From NCBI RefSeq assembly GCF_900176365.1, contig NZ_FWXY01000008.1, forward strand, positions 62,001 to 126,000: DNA of 64,000 nucleotides, read 5' to 3'. The notes under the pieces were generated by a model, which ran no database searches, was not told the origin of the DNA, and saw only the letters and a program-made list of their open reading frames with translations. The position numbers were made by a program, and so were the translations under genes. Origin of the DNA: Desulfocicer vacuolatum DSM 3385 (GTDB taxonomy: Bacteria > Desulfobacterota > Desulfobacteria > Desulfobacterales > Desulfobacteraceae). Of this stretch, positions 19,707-29,134 are shown one piece after another. Position 1 is the first letter of the stretch. The number at the start of each line of letters is the position of its first letter.

Positions 19707-20480
19707 ATGGGACTGAATATAATTGTATGTATAAAAGCAGTGGCGGAAGGGACCTGGGGTGCAAAAAACACCGATAAAAATTTCACCCTGAATTTATTTG
19801 ACCGTCCGGCCATTGAAATGGCCATGGAATTAACAAAAAAATATGACGGCACCGTGACCCTGGTCTCCATGGGCCCTGAATCGGCGTGTTCTGCCCTTTA
19901 TGAAGCCATGTCCATGGGACCCCAAAAGGCTGTGTTGTTATCAGATCCCCTGTTCAGAGAATCAGACACCTATGCCACGGCAAAGGTATTAAGTGCAGCC
20001 ATAAAAAAATTAGCCCCCTTTGATCTGCTTTTCTTTGGAACCAGATCTTCGGACAGTGACACCGGACATGTGGGCCCACAGACTTCCCAGATGCTTTCCA
20101 TACCGTACATATCCAATGTACATGAAATGGTGGATCTCGGCATGGATAAAGCCACGGTGGAAAGACGGGCCGATGGATTTGTGGAGCGGTTTCAGATCAC
20201 CGGCCCCGGAGCCATGGGGGTGGTCCATGACGGCACCGAATATGGTTACACCGGTCTTTATGAAATTGAAAACACCTTTGACGGTAAATCCATCCAGCGC
20301 TGGGATCACAGTGATCTCGGTCTTGAGCCCCATGAAATCGGACTTCCGGGGTCTCCCACAAAAATTGTGGCGTTAAATCCCCACAAATCCAAAAAACAGT
20401 GCCGGTTCATTACCGGAGATGTGGCCCAGGCTGCAGAAACCCTGGCCCAGACCCTGTCACAGGCAGGATTGGTGGACTAA
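19707..20480 (+). CDS. etfB: Electron transfer flavoprotein beta subunit
   Basis: Small subunit of the heterodimeric ETF that takes electrons from the acyl-CoA dehydrogenase. The frame is open from 19629 but the family start is the ATG at 19707 (MGLNIIVCIKAV), 257 residues, with GGAAAAG upstream. Landmarks: NPFD-equivalent region NLFDRPAIEMAMELTKKYDGTVTLVSMGPESA, AMSMGPQKAVLLSD, SDSDTGHVGPQTSQML (AMP/FAD-binding loop) and a C-terminal family tail. It is three bases upstream of the etfA-regulator fusion gene, an obvious partner pair. Confidence 0.92.
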   Translation: MGLNIIVCIKAVAEGTWGAKNTDKNFTLNLFDRPAIEMAMELTKKYDGTVTLVSMGPESACSALYEAMSMGPQKAVLLSDPLFRESDTYATAKVLSAAIKKLAPFDLLFFGTRSSDSDTGHVGPQTSQMLSIPYISNVHEMVDLGMDKATVERRADGFVERFQITGPGAMGVVHDGTEYGYTGLYEIENTFDGKSIQRWDHSDLGLEPHEIGLPGSPTKIVALNPHKSKKQCRFITGDVAQAAETLAQTLSQAGLVD

Positions 20481-20483
20481 AAA

Positions 20484-22115
20484 ATGACAAATAATATCAA
20501 TACACAAACAAACAACCCGGATATGGCTGAAAAAGAGATCTGGGTATATGGCGATGTGAGATCCTCTGCACTGTTCAATAACAGCCTTAATGTACTGGCA
20601 GGGGCCCAAAAACTGGCAAGCCTCACCGGCGGAAAAACCGTTTTTATGATAATCAGCCGGGACAATAAACATAATCCAGATGCTGTGGAAGAACAAAACG
20701 CCGCAGACCAGGCAGTGAAACATGGGGTGGACAGGGTGTTAACCCTTAAACCTTCTGCCGGGGGATATCTTCTGCCGGAACAGGAAGCCCGGATCATTGC
20801 CGGGGTGGTGCAGCAGCAAAACCCTTGCGTATGCCTGTTTCCTTTACATGTGATCCCCCGGGAGATTTGTTCCCGGGTGGCAACCCTTTGCCATGGGGGC
20901 ATGATTGCAGACTGCATGGATTTTAAATATGATGCCGGAGAAATCATTGCCGTGTGTCCCTCCCATGGTGGGGAGGTTATGGCCCAGCTGGGATTTTCCG
21001 ATGCCACCATCACAGGATTTATCACTGTACAACCCAATGCTTTTGTCAGAAAGGAGACAACCTCGGCCCAGGGGGAGTTGGAGACTCTCACCGTCACCTC
21101 CCTTGCCCCGTGCGATGAGATCTCTTTTCTTTCCTGCGACAAAGAGTCAAGAAGCGAAAAAAACCTGGAAACTGCAAGGAAAATCGTTGTGGGGGGTGCC
21201 GGGCTCGGCAACATAGAGAACTTCACCACCCTTCGAAAACTTTCTGCGGCCCTGGGGGCTGAAACCGGAGCCACCCGACCGCCGGTGTTGTGGCATTGGA
21301 TTGATGAAGAACGCCTCATCGGCCAAACCGGTAAAACCGTTTCGCCAGAATTGTTGATCTCCCTTGGCACCTCCGGTGCCGTGCAATACACCGCAGGCAT
21401 CACCGGTGCAAAAACCGTGGTGGCTGTGAACAAAGATCCCAATGCCCCTATTTTTCAGTTCGCTGACATGGGTATTGTTGGGGATGTAAATCTTTTTTTG
21501 CCGGTGTTCACGGAAAAAATCAAACAAATCTCCCTGAGATCCCTGGCCGATGCCCTGGACACTGACGGCCCGTCTGCCCGGGGGGATGATTTTGGTTCAA
21601 GGCTCATCCGAATCAGAAGAGCCCACGGTTTAACCCGGGAGGTATTGGCACAATCCGTGGGACGCACCCCGGAATTTATTAAAGAGCTGGAAAACAATCA
21701 AACCACGGCTTCAGTGGGCCTTTTGATCACCCTGGCCGAGGTGTTTGACATTGATGCCGGTACTTTTTTAAATGCTGAAGAGCAATCAAAACTTGCCGGA
21801 GAAAGGGCCCAGGCCTACACCCGTAGAACAGCCAACTACCATTACCAGAGCCTCACCCCGGGGGCAGAAAATGAACATCTGCGGGTGTTCATGATCACCA
21901 TTGAGTCCCGACAAAAGCACAAACCCGTTGACTATCGCCATGAAGGAGAGGAGTTTGTCTATGTCATGGACGGACAGTTGGGATTGACCCTGGACGGTAA
22001 ACTTTATACCCTGATGAAAGGGGAGTACATGAAGTATAATTCCCAGACACCCCATCAACTGAAAAGCCTCAGTGATGAGAAGACCCGGTGTCTGGTAACC
22101 CTCTATACACCCTAA
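20484..22115 (+). CDS. etfA: Electron transfer flavoprotein alpha subunit fused to XRE-type HTH and cupin domains
   Basis: One uninterrupted frame of 543 residues carries two normally separate proteins. Residues 1 to about 350 are a full ETF alpha subunit: N-terminal domain, then the FAD-binding domain with RKIVVGGAGLG (about 233), LIGQTGKTVSPELLISLGTSGAVQYTAG (about 278-305) and NKDPNAPIFQFADMGIVGDV (316-335). After a linker (DTDGPSARGDD) comes an XRE/HTH_3 domain at about 373-430 (LIRIRRAHGLTREVLAQSVG, EFIKELENNQ, LAEVFDIDAGTFL), then a cupin_2 domain at about 460-543 with YRHEGEEFVYVMDGQ and QTPHQLKSL. HTH-cupin proteins usually sense small ligands and control catabolic genes. The fusion could make ETF redox state or acyl-CoA flux a transcription signal; that is inference. 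It directly follows etfB, so it also has to serve as the working ETF partner unless another etfA exists. Confidence 0.9.
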   Translation: MTNNINTQTNNPDMAEKEIWVYGDVRSSALFNNSLNVLAGAQKLASLTGGKTVFMIISRDNKHNPDAVEEQNAADQAVKHGVDRVLTLKPSAGGYLLPEQEARIIAGVVQQQNPCVCLFPLHVIPREICSRVATLCHGGMIADCMDFKYDAGEIIAVCPSHGGEVMAQLGFSDATITGFITVQPNAFVRKETTSAQGELETLTVTSLAPCDEISFLSCDKESRSEKNLETARKIVVGGAGLGNIENFTTLRKLSAALGAETGATRPPVLWHWIDEERLIGQTGKTVSPELLISLGTSGAVQYTAGITGAKTVVAVNKDPNAPIFQFADMGIVGDVNLFLPVFTEKIKQISLRSLADALDTDGPSARGDDFGSRLIRIRRAHGLTREVLAQSVGRTPEFIKELENNQTTASVGLLITLAEVFDIDAGTFLNAEEQSKLAGERAQAYTRRTANYHYQSLTPGAENEHLRVFMITIESRQKHKPVDYRHEGEEFVYVMDGQLGLTLDGKLYTLMKGEYMKYNSQTPHQLKSLSDEKTRCLVTLYTP

Positions 22116-22356
22116 AAAAAAGTTAAGAAAATACCACGGGCCACGAACCAAAATCAAAATGAAACCCGCCTGTGGCTCACCTGCCAATTTCCTTATAGGG
22201 TTCCCCATCATTGAGGAGCCCTTCAAAACCACCTGACATACGGATCGCGTACAAATGCGATTCGGCAGACCAATTTTCAGCCAGGAATAATCCAAGGGAA
22301 AAAAAATATCTATTTAACAGGGCCATTACAAAATAAGCTGAACCAAAAAAATTGTG
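22116..22356. other. Gap between convergent etfA fusion and recC
   Basis: 240 bases without a supported gene. No strong terminator hairpin was found although the flanking genes converge. CCACGGGCCACG near 22136 slightly resembles family-3 repeat modules, but too little remains to call a copy. Confidence 0.35.
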
Positions 22357-25300
22357 TTACCTCTTCTTTGATTCATCTCTGAAAAGGGCATGGAAAAGAG
22401 GACCATAAAGGCGCCAGACCAGGCTGGGAAAGGCATTGTTATGGGCCTGCCACAGGGAATCAAAATCAGGATAGGCCCTTAAAGCACAGGGGGTATACCC
22501 TATTTCTCCGGAACGAAATCCATCGCCCTGGTACACCTTACAGACATCGTTTTTAGCCGTGGCAGCTTGTGATGTATTTTTCCCACCGGTATCCCCAGCC
22601 AATGAATTCTGGTCATCATGGAAATTTCCCTGCCCCCCGGACTCCGGCGCTTTTAAAAGCCAGGCCATGGCCGTGCGGGGGGTAATGGGCAATGGAATGC
22701 AAAGCCCCTGCCACCACAGGTCAACCATGTCATACACCAGGGCACAGGCACTGTTCTTTTCCAAAGGCTTCAGGTTTACAATGCCATCCGGTGCCACAAG
22801 ACAGCTTGTTAAAGGCAGGCCCACGGCACAGGCCAGCACATGCTTTACCCAAATTTCTGTAAAGGGCGTTAAACGGCTTGGTTTCCCCTTGGCATCCATG
22901 ATGTTATGGGAATAAAATTCCCACCTTGCAAAGGATTTCACGGCAGAGGATGGCTTGACCGGGGGGAAATCTGCCATTTTTTTTTCAGCAGACTCTGATG
23001 AAGCATCGGAGAAACCGTGATCCCCCCGGGAAACCAGGGAGTCTTGAGTATTTAATGCATCTTGTGGATCTGCACTGTGAAGCCCATCTAAAAATCCTTC
23101 AAGAATTTTACCTTTAAGGGGACCCTTGTTTATATGAAAGGATAAATCTTGACCGGAAATTTCATGGGGCCAGGTTTCACAAAGGCGGTTGTTGTGGGCC
23201 ACCATCTCTTCCACAGGTTCTGTAAGGGACGTCACGGCAATCTGACCAAACCCCTTCATGGGCAGCTCCCCTGTATTCAAAAGGCGCTGGGCCGCCGTGG
23301 TGATAGCCTTGACGTCCTGCCCGGTCCCTTCCGGAAAAGCTGCAAGCCCGGCATCCAGCAATTGCTGTTTAAGGATATAGGGAGTGATTCCCTCCAGAAC
23401 AAAGGGCTCATCCCCGGTGCGGGCTTCATCCATGGCATCAAAATAAATGGAAAGACGCTGGTGGAAGAAAAAGTTCAGAGGACTTTTCATGAACTGAATC
23501 AAAGGCCTTAAATCCAGGTTATCCCGGGGCACCGGAAGGGGTAAAAGGGGGGCTTGATCCCCGGACAACGTTTCATCCCAGGCAATGGAAGTAGGATCAA
23601 TGGAAGAAAGGTCAAACAAACCGGTTCCCCTGTGGATTGATTGTTCCTGTTTTTCAAAAATTTCCCGCCATTCCCGGGCATAGGTAAAAAGCGCGTTGTT
23701 GTCTTTATTGGCAAAATAGTGTTTGCTAAAGGGCTGTAACGGATGCGTCACGGTGAGGATCTCTATCACATCCGGCCCATGGTGTGAGCCATCATCCGCA
23801 TCTGTGACCTGAATGCCCGGGCGATCATTATCCATGCCATGATCATTTGTGATATTAATATCCATGTCATTGAATTCCCTGCCATGGTCTGCCGGGACAT
23901 GGACGTCCTGTGAACCACTATTTATGTCACCCAAGGTACGGCAGGTACATTCCTCTAAATTCAACCGCCACCCTGCAGACACATAATCCCGAAGCTGGGC
24001 CACCAGCACAGACGGAGCTTTTAGACTGTTATCAACCACATCATGGCCGATGTAGCTGATATAAAAGCAATTGCGGGCCGACAGCAGAGCCTCCAGAAAA
24101 AGGTAGCGATCATCCTCCCGTCGGGAACGATCCCCGGGCCGGTAAAGCCCTTTCTGGGCCATGAGATCAAAATCCAGGGCCACCCGGCTGCGGGGGTATT
24201 CTCCGTCGTTCATGCCCAAAAGGCATACCACCTTAAAGGGAATGGCCCGCATGGGCATCATGGTGCAAAAATTGACCTTTCCGGCCAGAAAACGCTGGGA
24301 GGTACTGGATTCGGTCATGGCCGACATGACATGGTCCCGCACCACGGGAAGTTCCAGATCTAAATAGAAATCACCGGTATCGCAGGCCGTTTCCCAAGCC
24401 ACCAAGACATCGTTTACATGGGATAAAAACAGATGCTCACCACTGTCTCCGGGCATAAAAAAATCGATGAGCATTTTACGGATGCGCTGGCACCAGATTT
24501 CTGGAGATGCGGGAATAATAATGGTTTGCCACAGATTTTCCAAGGCGTTCATGAGATCTGTCAGCCCCCCGGCCAGGGCTGCACTGAGTCCGCCAATCTC
24601 ATCATAGGGCTCAATGCCGTTCCAGGCAAATCCATTTCCCACGGCATAGCCAAGCATCATCCGACGAAGGCCAAAATCCCAGGTGTTATGCGCCAGATCC
24701 GGTGGCAGATCAAAGGCCTTTCGATGCTCACTGTTAAGCCCCCAGCAAATACCGGCCCCCTCCATCCACAGTTTTAATAAGGGTAAATCCAGGGGTTTGA
24801 TACCAAAGCGACGTCCCAGGGCGGGCACCTCCATCAGGGCCATGATATCTGCCGTTGTCATGCGAATCCGGGGCAAGTTCAACAATGTTTCCAGGGCGTT
24901 TAACAATGGACGGAAGGCATTGTCCGGACCGTCGGCAATGGAAAAGGGGATGAATCGCTCATCTGTAATGGCTATATTACCAAACACCGCCTGAATGTGG
25001 CAGGCATAGGTATCAATATCCGGGGTCATGACAATGACATCCCTGGGACAAAGATCCGGCATTTCTTCAAAAAAATTCAAAAGCTGATCCTGGAGAATCT
25101 CCACCTCACGCTGGCGGCTATGGGCCAGGTGAAATTGAATGGAGCGATCCCCGGACAAAAGAAGCTGCCTGTCATCGGGACAGGCAGGCAGGGCAATGAG
25201 ATCCAGGACATTCTGCTGTACCTGCATGAGCAGGGTTGCCCGGGCATGGGAGAGGCCGTTTTCCAATTTTTTTTGATTGTCCAGACGCTCCCCATTAAAA

Positions 25301-26343
25301 TGATACCCATGATCCTGATCACCGGGGGAGATAATATCTCGAAACAGATCAATCTGGGAGAACCGATCCTGGTAGGTTTCCGGCTGATCATACCGGTACA
25401 GCAGCCCTATATAGTCCCTGCCCTGCTTTCCCCAGGTGGCAAGTAAGGGGTTCACATGCTGGTGCAGCGCATCGGGGTCCAAATCCCCGGGTATGGTGTT
25501 GCCGTGGCGGACCTGTTCAATTTTAAAAAGCTCCCGGTCTTCAACGATATCTGACCAGTAGTGGCGGCAGGGGTTGTGGACAAATAAAAGTATCTGGCAA
25601 TGGGCCGACAATACATCCAAAGCTTCCAATATCTGGGCTGGCAGGGAACAGATACCAAACACAATCACCCGCCGGGGCAACCCGGTAAAAGGCCTTTGGG
25701 AATGTCCAGCGGCGTCTAAAAACCGGCCATGGAGACCGGCCCGGCCGGTTCCCCTCAATTCCGGGACAATATCTTCATGAACCCGCCGCCACAACGCCGC
25801 CTGCCAGGCCTGTTCCCGGGGTAAATCCACCCATGCACCTGTGCCGGTGATAAGTCCATCCCGGCCATCCTGCCAGGCGGTGAGCCAGTCAGCCCGGTAC
25901 ACCTGATATTGATCAAAAAGCGCTGCCAGGTGTACCGCCAGCTGGTATCGTTTCCGGGAATCTTCATCATCGGAAAAAAACCGTGTGAGCACCGAAAAAA
26001 CAGGATCATCCCCCAGCTGGGTTAACAAACGCATGAGCCGCCAGATCAATCGTTCCCGGTCAAAGGGAGAAGCCGGAGGCACATCTCCCAGCACGGCTCG
26101 GTAGGCCTGCCACATGAATCGACCGGGGAGTAAAAACTCAAGACCTGCACCAATGCCGCAGCCATCATCCGATGCCAGGGAAAGCTTGAGCCACTGGGCC
26201 ATGCCGTTGCTCTGGACAATGAAGCACTCCTTTTCCAGGGGGGCCACAGGATATCGACCCACCCACTCCACAAGCACATCACGCAGATCCTCCATATGAT
26301 TGCCATGGATGATGGAAAGACCCGGTTCAAGTGGCTGTGTCAT
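22357..26343 (-). CDS. recC: Exodeoxyribonuclease V gamma subunit RecC
   Basis: Scaffold and Chi-recognition subunit of the RecBCD helicase-nuclease. The N-terminal block GLSIIHGNHMEDLRDVLVEWV...IVQSNGMAQWLKLSLA is diagnostic, followed by FLLPGRFMWQAYRAVLG, HNPCRHYWSDI, VMTPDIDTYACHIQAVFG, FSIADG, NFCTMMPMRAIPFKVVCLLGMNDGEYPR and the nuclease-like C-terminal region. At 1328 residues it is about 200 longer than E. coli RecC (1122); the excess lies in low-complexity Asp/His/Ser-rich stretches, for example around plus-strand 23760-23930, 22990-23090 and 22560-22640. recB and recD are not in this window, and the upstream gene is an aminotransferase whose stop is one base from the recC ATG, so recC is translated from that operon. 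Confidence 0.93.
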   Translation of the reverse strand: MTQPLEPGLSIIHGNHMEDLRDVLVEWVGRYPVAPLEKECFIVQSNGMAQWLKLSLASDDGCGIGAGLEFLLPGRFMWQAYRAVLGDVPPASPFDRERLIWRLMRLLTQLGDDPVFSVLTRFFSDDEDSRKRYQLAVHLAALFDQYQVYRADWLTAWQDGRDGLITGTGAWVDLPREQAWQAALWRRVHEDIVPELRGTGRAGLHGRFLDAAGHSQRPFTGLPRRVIVFGICSLPAQILEALDVLSAHCQILLFVHNPCRHYWSDIVEDRELFKIEQVRHGNTIPGDLDPDALHQHVNPLLATWGKQGRDYIGLLYRYDQPETYQDRFSQIDLFRDIISPGDQDHGYHFNGERLDNQKKLENGLSHARATLLMQVQQNVLDLIALPACPDDRQLLLSGDRSIQFHLAHSRQREVEILQDQLLNFFEEMPDLCPRDVIVMTPDIDTYACHIQAVFGNIAITDERFIPFSIADGPDNAFRPLLNALETLLNLPRIRMTTADIMALMEVPALGRRFGIKPLDLPLLKLWMEGAGICWGLNSEHRKAFDLPPDLAHNTWDFGLRRMMLGYAVGNGFAWNGIEPYDEIGGLSAALAGGLTDLMNALENLWQTIIIPASPEIWCQRIRKMLIDFFMPGDSGEHLFLSHVNDVLVAWETACDTGDFYLDLELPVVRDHVMSAMTESSTSQRFLAGKVNFCTMMPMRAIPFKVVCLLGMNDGEYPRSRVALDFDLMAQKGLYRPGDRSRREDDRYLFLEALLSARNCFYISYIGHDVVDNSLKAPSVLVAQLRDYVSAGWRLNLEECTCRTLGDINSGSQDVHVPADHGREFNDMDINITNDHGMDNDRPGIQVTDADDGSHHGPDVIEILTVTHPLQPFSKHYFANKDNNALFTYAREWREIFEKQEQSIHRGTGLFDLSSIDPTSIAWDETLSGDQAPLLPLPVPRDNLDLRPLIQFMKSPLNFFFHQRLSIYFDAMDEARTGDEPFVLEGITPYILKQQLLDAGLAAFPEGTGQDVKAITTAAQRLLNTGELPMKGFGQIAVTSLTEPVEEMVAHNNRLCETWPHEISGQDLSFHINKGPLKGKILEGFLDGLHSADPQDALNTQDSLVSRGDHGFSDASSESAEKKMADFPPVKPSSAVKSFARWEFYSHNIMDAKGKPSRLTPFTEIWVKHVLACAVGLPLTSCLVAPDGIVNLKPLEKNSACALVYDMVDLWWQGLCIPLPITPRTAMAWLLKAPESGGQGNFHDDQNSLAGDTGGKNTSQAATAKNDVCKVYQGDGFRSGEIGYTPCALRAYPDFDSLWQAHNNAFPSLVWRLYGPLFHALFRDESKKR

Positions 26344-26344
26344 A

Positions 26345-27508
26345 TCAACTATCTTTTACAGAAGAATGAAAGAGCATATCAACGGCTTTTTCCATGCGAT
26401 CCAGTCCCTGTTTAAGGGTGGCCATGGGGCATCCAAAATTGAGCCGCACATACCCTTTTGCACCAAAGGTGGCACCATCATTGAGACCAACACCCATGGA
26501 TTCAAAATAGCGGGCCGGGTTTTCAACCTTAAGGTTTTTTGCATCAATCCAGGCAAGATAGGTGGAAGAAACGGCTTTCATGGATAATCCCGGCATGTTG
26601 TTTATGCGTTGGTACACATAATCCCGGTTTGTTTTCAAATATTGAATCAAGGCCGCCAGCCATTGGTCCCCCGATTCAAATGCAGCCCGGGCAGCCAGAA
26701 GCCCCATGCAGTTCACATGGGGTAAAAGTCCCCGGCTGAATGTCTGAAATTTTTGCCGCAGGGCACCATTGGAAATCACACCAAAGGAACAGCTCAACCC
26801 CGGAATGTTAAAGGTCTTGCTCGGGGCCATGAGGGTAATGGTGTTATCAGGAGCCTTGGGATCACACATCCATGTGGGACAATGGGCGGCATCATCATCC
26901 AGGATAAAATCGGCATGGATTTCATCGGAAAGCAGCAATATATTATGGGCATGGCAAATGCTCACAAGACGTCCCAGCTCCTCTTTTGTGAAAATCGTTC
27001 CACAGGGATTGTAGGGACTGCATAAAATGAAAATCCTGGTTTTATGGGTGATGGCCTCCTTTATACCCTTAAAATCAAGCACATATCTGTCATTTTCCAA
27101 CACCATGGGAACCTTAATGCAGTTTTTACCGGCATTGCCCGGTGCTGCCAGAAACGGAGGATACACAGGAATGGTGGTCATGATATCATCACCCGGGTCA
27201 CTGAATGCATGACACATGGCATTGATACCGCTGACAAGGCCCGGCAGCCATACAATCCAATCTGGATTGATCTCCCACCCAAAACAGCGTTTCAAGCGCT
27301 TAACCACCACGGCTTCCAGGGCATAATCCCGTCCGGGATACCCGTAAATACCATGATGCACCCGTTCTTGAAGAGCCTTTGTCACCGCTGGAGGTACTTG
27401 GAAATCCATGTCCGCCACCCACATGGGAATGACATCTTGCCCCTGGTATTTATCCCATTTTTCACCGCCGGTTCCCCTGCGGTCTATTACCTTGTCAAAA
27501 TCAAACAT
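26345..27508 (-). CDS. MalY/PatB-family aminotransferase (cystathionine beta-lyase type)
   Basis: PLP enzyme of fold type I; characterised relatives cleave cystathionine or cysteine conjugates or act as aminotransferases. The 387 residues match the family. MWVADMDFQVPPAVTKALQERVHHGIYGYPG is the classic PatB opening, CSPYNPCGTIFTKEELGRL and LLSDEIHADFIL carry the PLP-binding Asp region, and the lysine for the Schiff base sits in APSKTFNIPGLSCSFG. AAGGAG lies eight bases before the ATG. It heads a two-gene unit with recC; a functional link between them is not known to me and may be only transcriptional. Confidence 0.9.
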   Translation of the reverse strand: MFDFDKVIDRRGTGGEKWDKYQGQDVIPMWVADMDFQVPPAVTKALQERVHHGIYGYPGRDYALEAVVVKRLKRCFGWEINPDWIVWLPGLVSGINAMCHAFSDPGDDIMTTIPVYPPFLAAPGNAGKNCIKVPMVLENDRYVLDFKGIKEAITHKTRIFILCSPYNPCGTIFTKEELGRLVSICHAHNILLLSDEIHADFILDDDAAHCPTWMCDPKAPDNTITLMAPSKTFNIPGLSCSFGVISNGALRQKFQTFSRGLLPHVNCMGLLAARAAFESGDQWLAALIQYLKTNRDYVYQRINNMPGLSMKAVSSTYLAWIDAKNLKVENPARYFESMGVGLNDGATFGAKGYVRLNFGCPMATLKQGLDRMEKAVDMLFHSSVKDS

Positions 27509-27630
27509 TCAAACGGCTCCTTTGTTTTTTCTTGCATATTCATTGGGAATTTGAGATTTAAACTATTTTCACATCACCAACGATTTTCTCCAGGGATGTA
27601 GCACATTCAGCATCTTTTCCGCAATGGAAT
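27509..27630. other. Divergent promoter region, left part
   Basis: Upstream sequence of the MalY/recC unit, with the AAAGGAGCC ribosome-binding site at its left edge. No clear promoter was recognised. The rest of the gap is occupied by a family-3 repeat. Confidence 0.35.
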
Positions 27631-27808
27631 AACTGCCACGGGCTGACCGTATTTTGATCTGAATTTTGATACGGATGGGTCCACAACGAATAGTGAAATG
27701 GTATGATGCCGCCCTCGACGGAAAATGGAGATCGGCCCGGGACCATAGATGGCCCAATGGGTCGCTTCCCACTGCCCCCGTGGTCTGGCTGAGAATGCTC
27801 GGAAAAAC
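27631..27808 (+). repeat. Family-3 palindromic intergenic repeat
   Basis: ACTGCCACGGGCTGACCGTATT opens the copy, followed by TCCACAACGAATAGTGAAATGGTATGATGCCGCC, then a palindromic block GGAGATCGGCCCGGGACCATAGATGGCCCAATGG and CTGGCTGAGAATGCTCGG. Same order as at 18102-18345 and 43518-43778. It lies between the divergent MalY and MFS genes. Confidence 0.7.
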
Positions 27809-27874
27809 CGTTACAAAAGACGATAAACACCCCCCTGTACAACAGGATGAATAAACAATCCAAATGAGGTTTCC

Positions 27875-29044
27875 ATGAAAAACCCACTGCTTAAAAATCC
27901 CATGTATATTTATTTAATGCTCCTGGTCATTGCCTCCACAGCGGGCCTTCATGTATGGCGCAGCCTTTTTGACAATTTTGCCGTGAATATTATTCATCTG
28001 GATGGAGGACATGTGGGAGCCCTTCAATCGGTGCGGGAATTTCCAGGATTTCTATCCCTATTGGTGGTATATCTTCTTTTAATCATCAAGGAACACCGCC
28101 TGTCTGCCCTTTCTGTAATTATCATGGGCCTGGGAGTGGGGGCCACGGGTCTGTTTCCCACCTTTTACGGATTAATGTTCACCACCCTTCTAATGAGCTT
28201 TGGCTTTCACTATTTTGAAACCACCAATCAATCGTTGACACTACAGTATTTTGATACCCACACCGCCCCCATTGTGTTTGGTAAACTTCGAAGCCTTGCC
28301 GCTCTAAGTAACATTGTGGCAGGAGTACTGATTTTCCTGGCAGCGCCATATGTTTCCTACACCGGGCTTTACCTTCTGGCCGGTGGCGGAATGCTTGCCA
28401 TTGGCCTTTATACCCTCACCCGGAATCCCACGGATAAATTCCTGCCCCCCCAGCGAAAGGATATGATTGTAAAAAAACGATATTGGCTTTTTTATATCCT
28501 GACGTTTATGGCCGGGGCCAGACGCCAGATTTTCATTTCCTTTGCCGTATTTCTTCTGGTGAAAAAATTTGGATTTTCCATCCGGGAAATTGTCATATTA
28601 TTCATGCTCAATAATATCATCAATTATTTCTTGAGCCCGTTCATTGGAAAATGCATTGTAAAGTACGGAGAAAGAAAGGTGCTTTCACTGGAATACTTCA
28701 GCCTGATTTTTATTTTTGTTGCCTATGCTGTGGTGGATTCTAAAATCATGGTGGGCCTGCTTTACATTGCAGATCATATCTTTTTTAACTTTGCCATTGC
28801 CATTAGAACATTTTTCCAAAAAATTGCTTCCCCGGAAGATATTGCCCCCAGCATGGCCGTGGGATTCACCATTAATCACATTGCCGCCGTGGTATTGCCC
28901 GTAATCGGAGGACTTTTATGGCTGGTGGATTATCGAATTCCCTTTCTGGCAGGGGCAGCTCTGAGTCTTGTCTCTCTTTTATTGGTGCAGCAAATTACCG
29001 GGCAACTGAGTATTAATCGACCTGAAAACAGAAACAATTCATAA
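27875..29044 (+). CDS. MFS transporter
   Basis: 389-residue membrane protein with about twelve hydrophobic segments in two halves, consistent with the major facilitator superfamily. Segments include MYIYLMLLVIASTAGLHVW at the N terminus, GFLSLLVVYLLLII, LSVIIMGLGVGATGLF, and a second half starting near RYWLFYILTFMAGARRQIFISFAVFLL. The two halves are separated by a charged loop (RNPTDKFLPPQRKDM). GAGG precedes the ATG. The substrate is not readable, and the sequence lacks the most common motif A, so it is a divergent member. It converges on the Hfq-like gene, with a hairpin between them. Confidence 0.8.
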   Translation: MKNPLLKNPMYIYLMLLVIASTAGLHVWRSLFDNFAVNIIHLDGGHVGALQSVREFPGFLSLLVVYLLLIIKEHRLSALSVIIMGLGVGATGLFPTFYGLMFTTLLMSFGFHYFETTNQSLTLQYFDTHTAPIVFGKLRSLAALSNIVAGVLIFLAAPYVSYTGLYLLAGGGMLAIGLYTLTRNPTDKFLPPQRKDMIVKKRYWLFYILTFMAGARRQIFISFAVFLLVKKFGFSIREIVILFMLNNIINYFLSPFIGKCIVKYGERKVLSLEYFSLIFIFVAYAVVDSKIMVGLLYIADHIFFNFAIAIRTFFQKIASPEDIAPSMAVGFTINHIAAVVLPVIGGLLWLVDYRIPFLAGAALSLVSLLLVQQITGQLSINRPENRNNS

Positions 29045-29081
29045 AGCCAAATGAGTTCGGAAAACAAGATTGATTGAAACG

Positions 29082-29119
29082 GTCAGGCCCGAACATAATA
29101 TTTTGTATCCGGGCCTGAC
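29082..29119. terminator. Hairpin between convergent genes
   Basis: GTCAGGCCCG (29082-29091) and CGGGCCTGAC (29110-29119) form a perfect 10-base stem with an 18-base loop between the ends of the MFS gene and the minus-strand Hfq-like gene. The tail on the plus strand is TTGTATTCTT. It probably serves as a bidirectional terminator. Confidence 0.65.
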
Positions 29120-29134
29120 TTGTATTCTTAGCCA

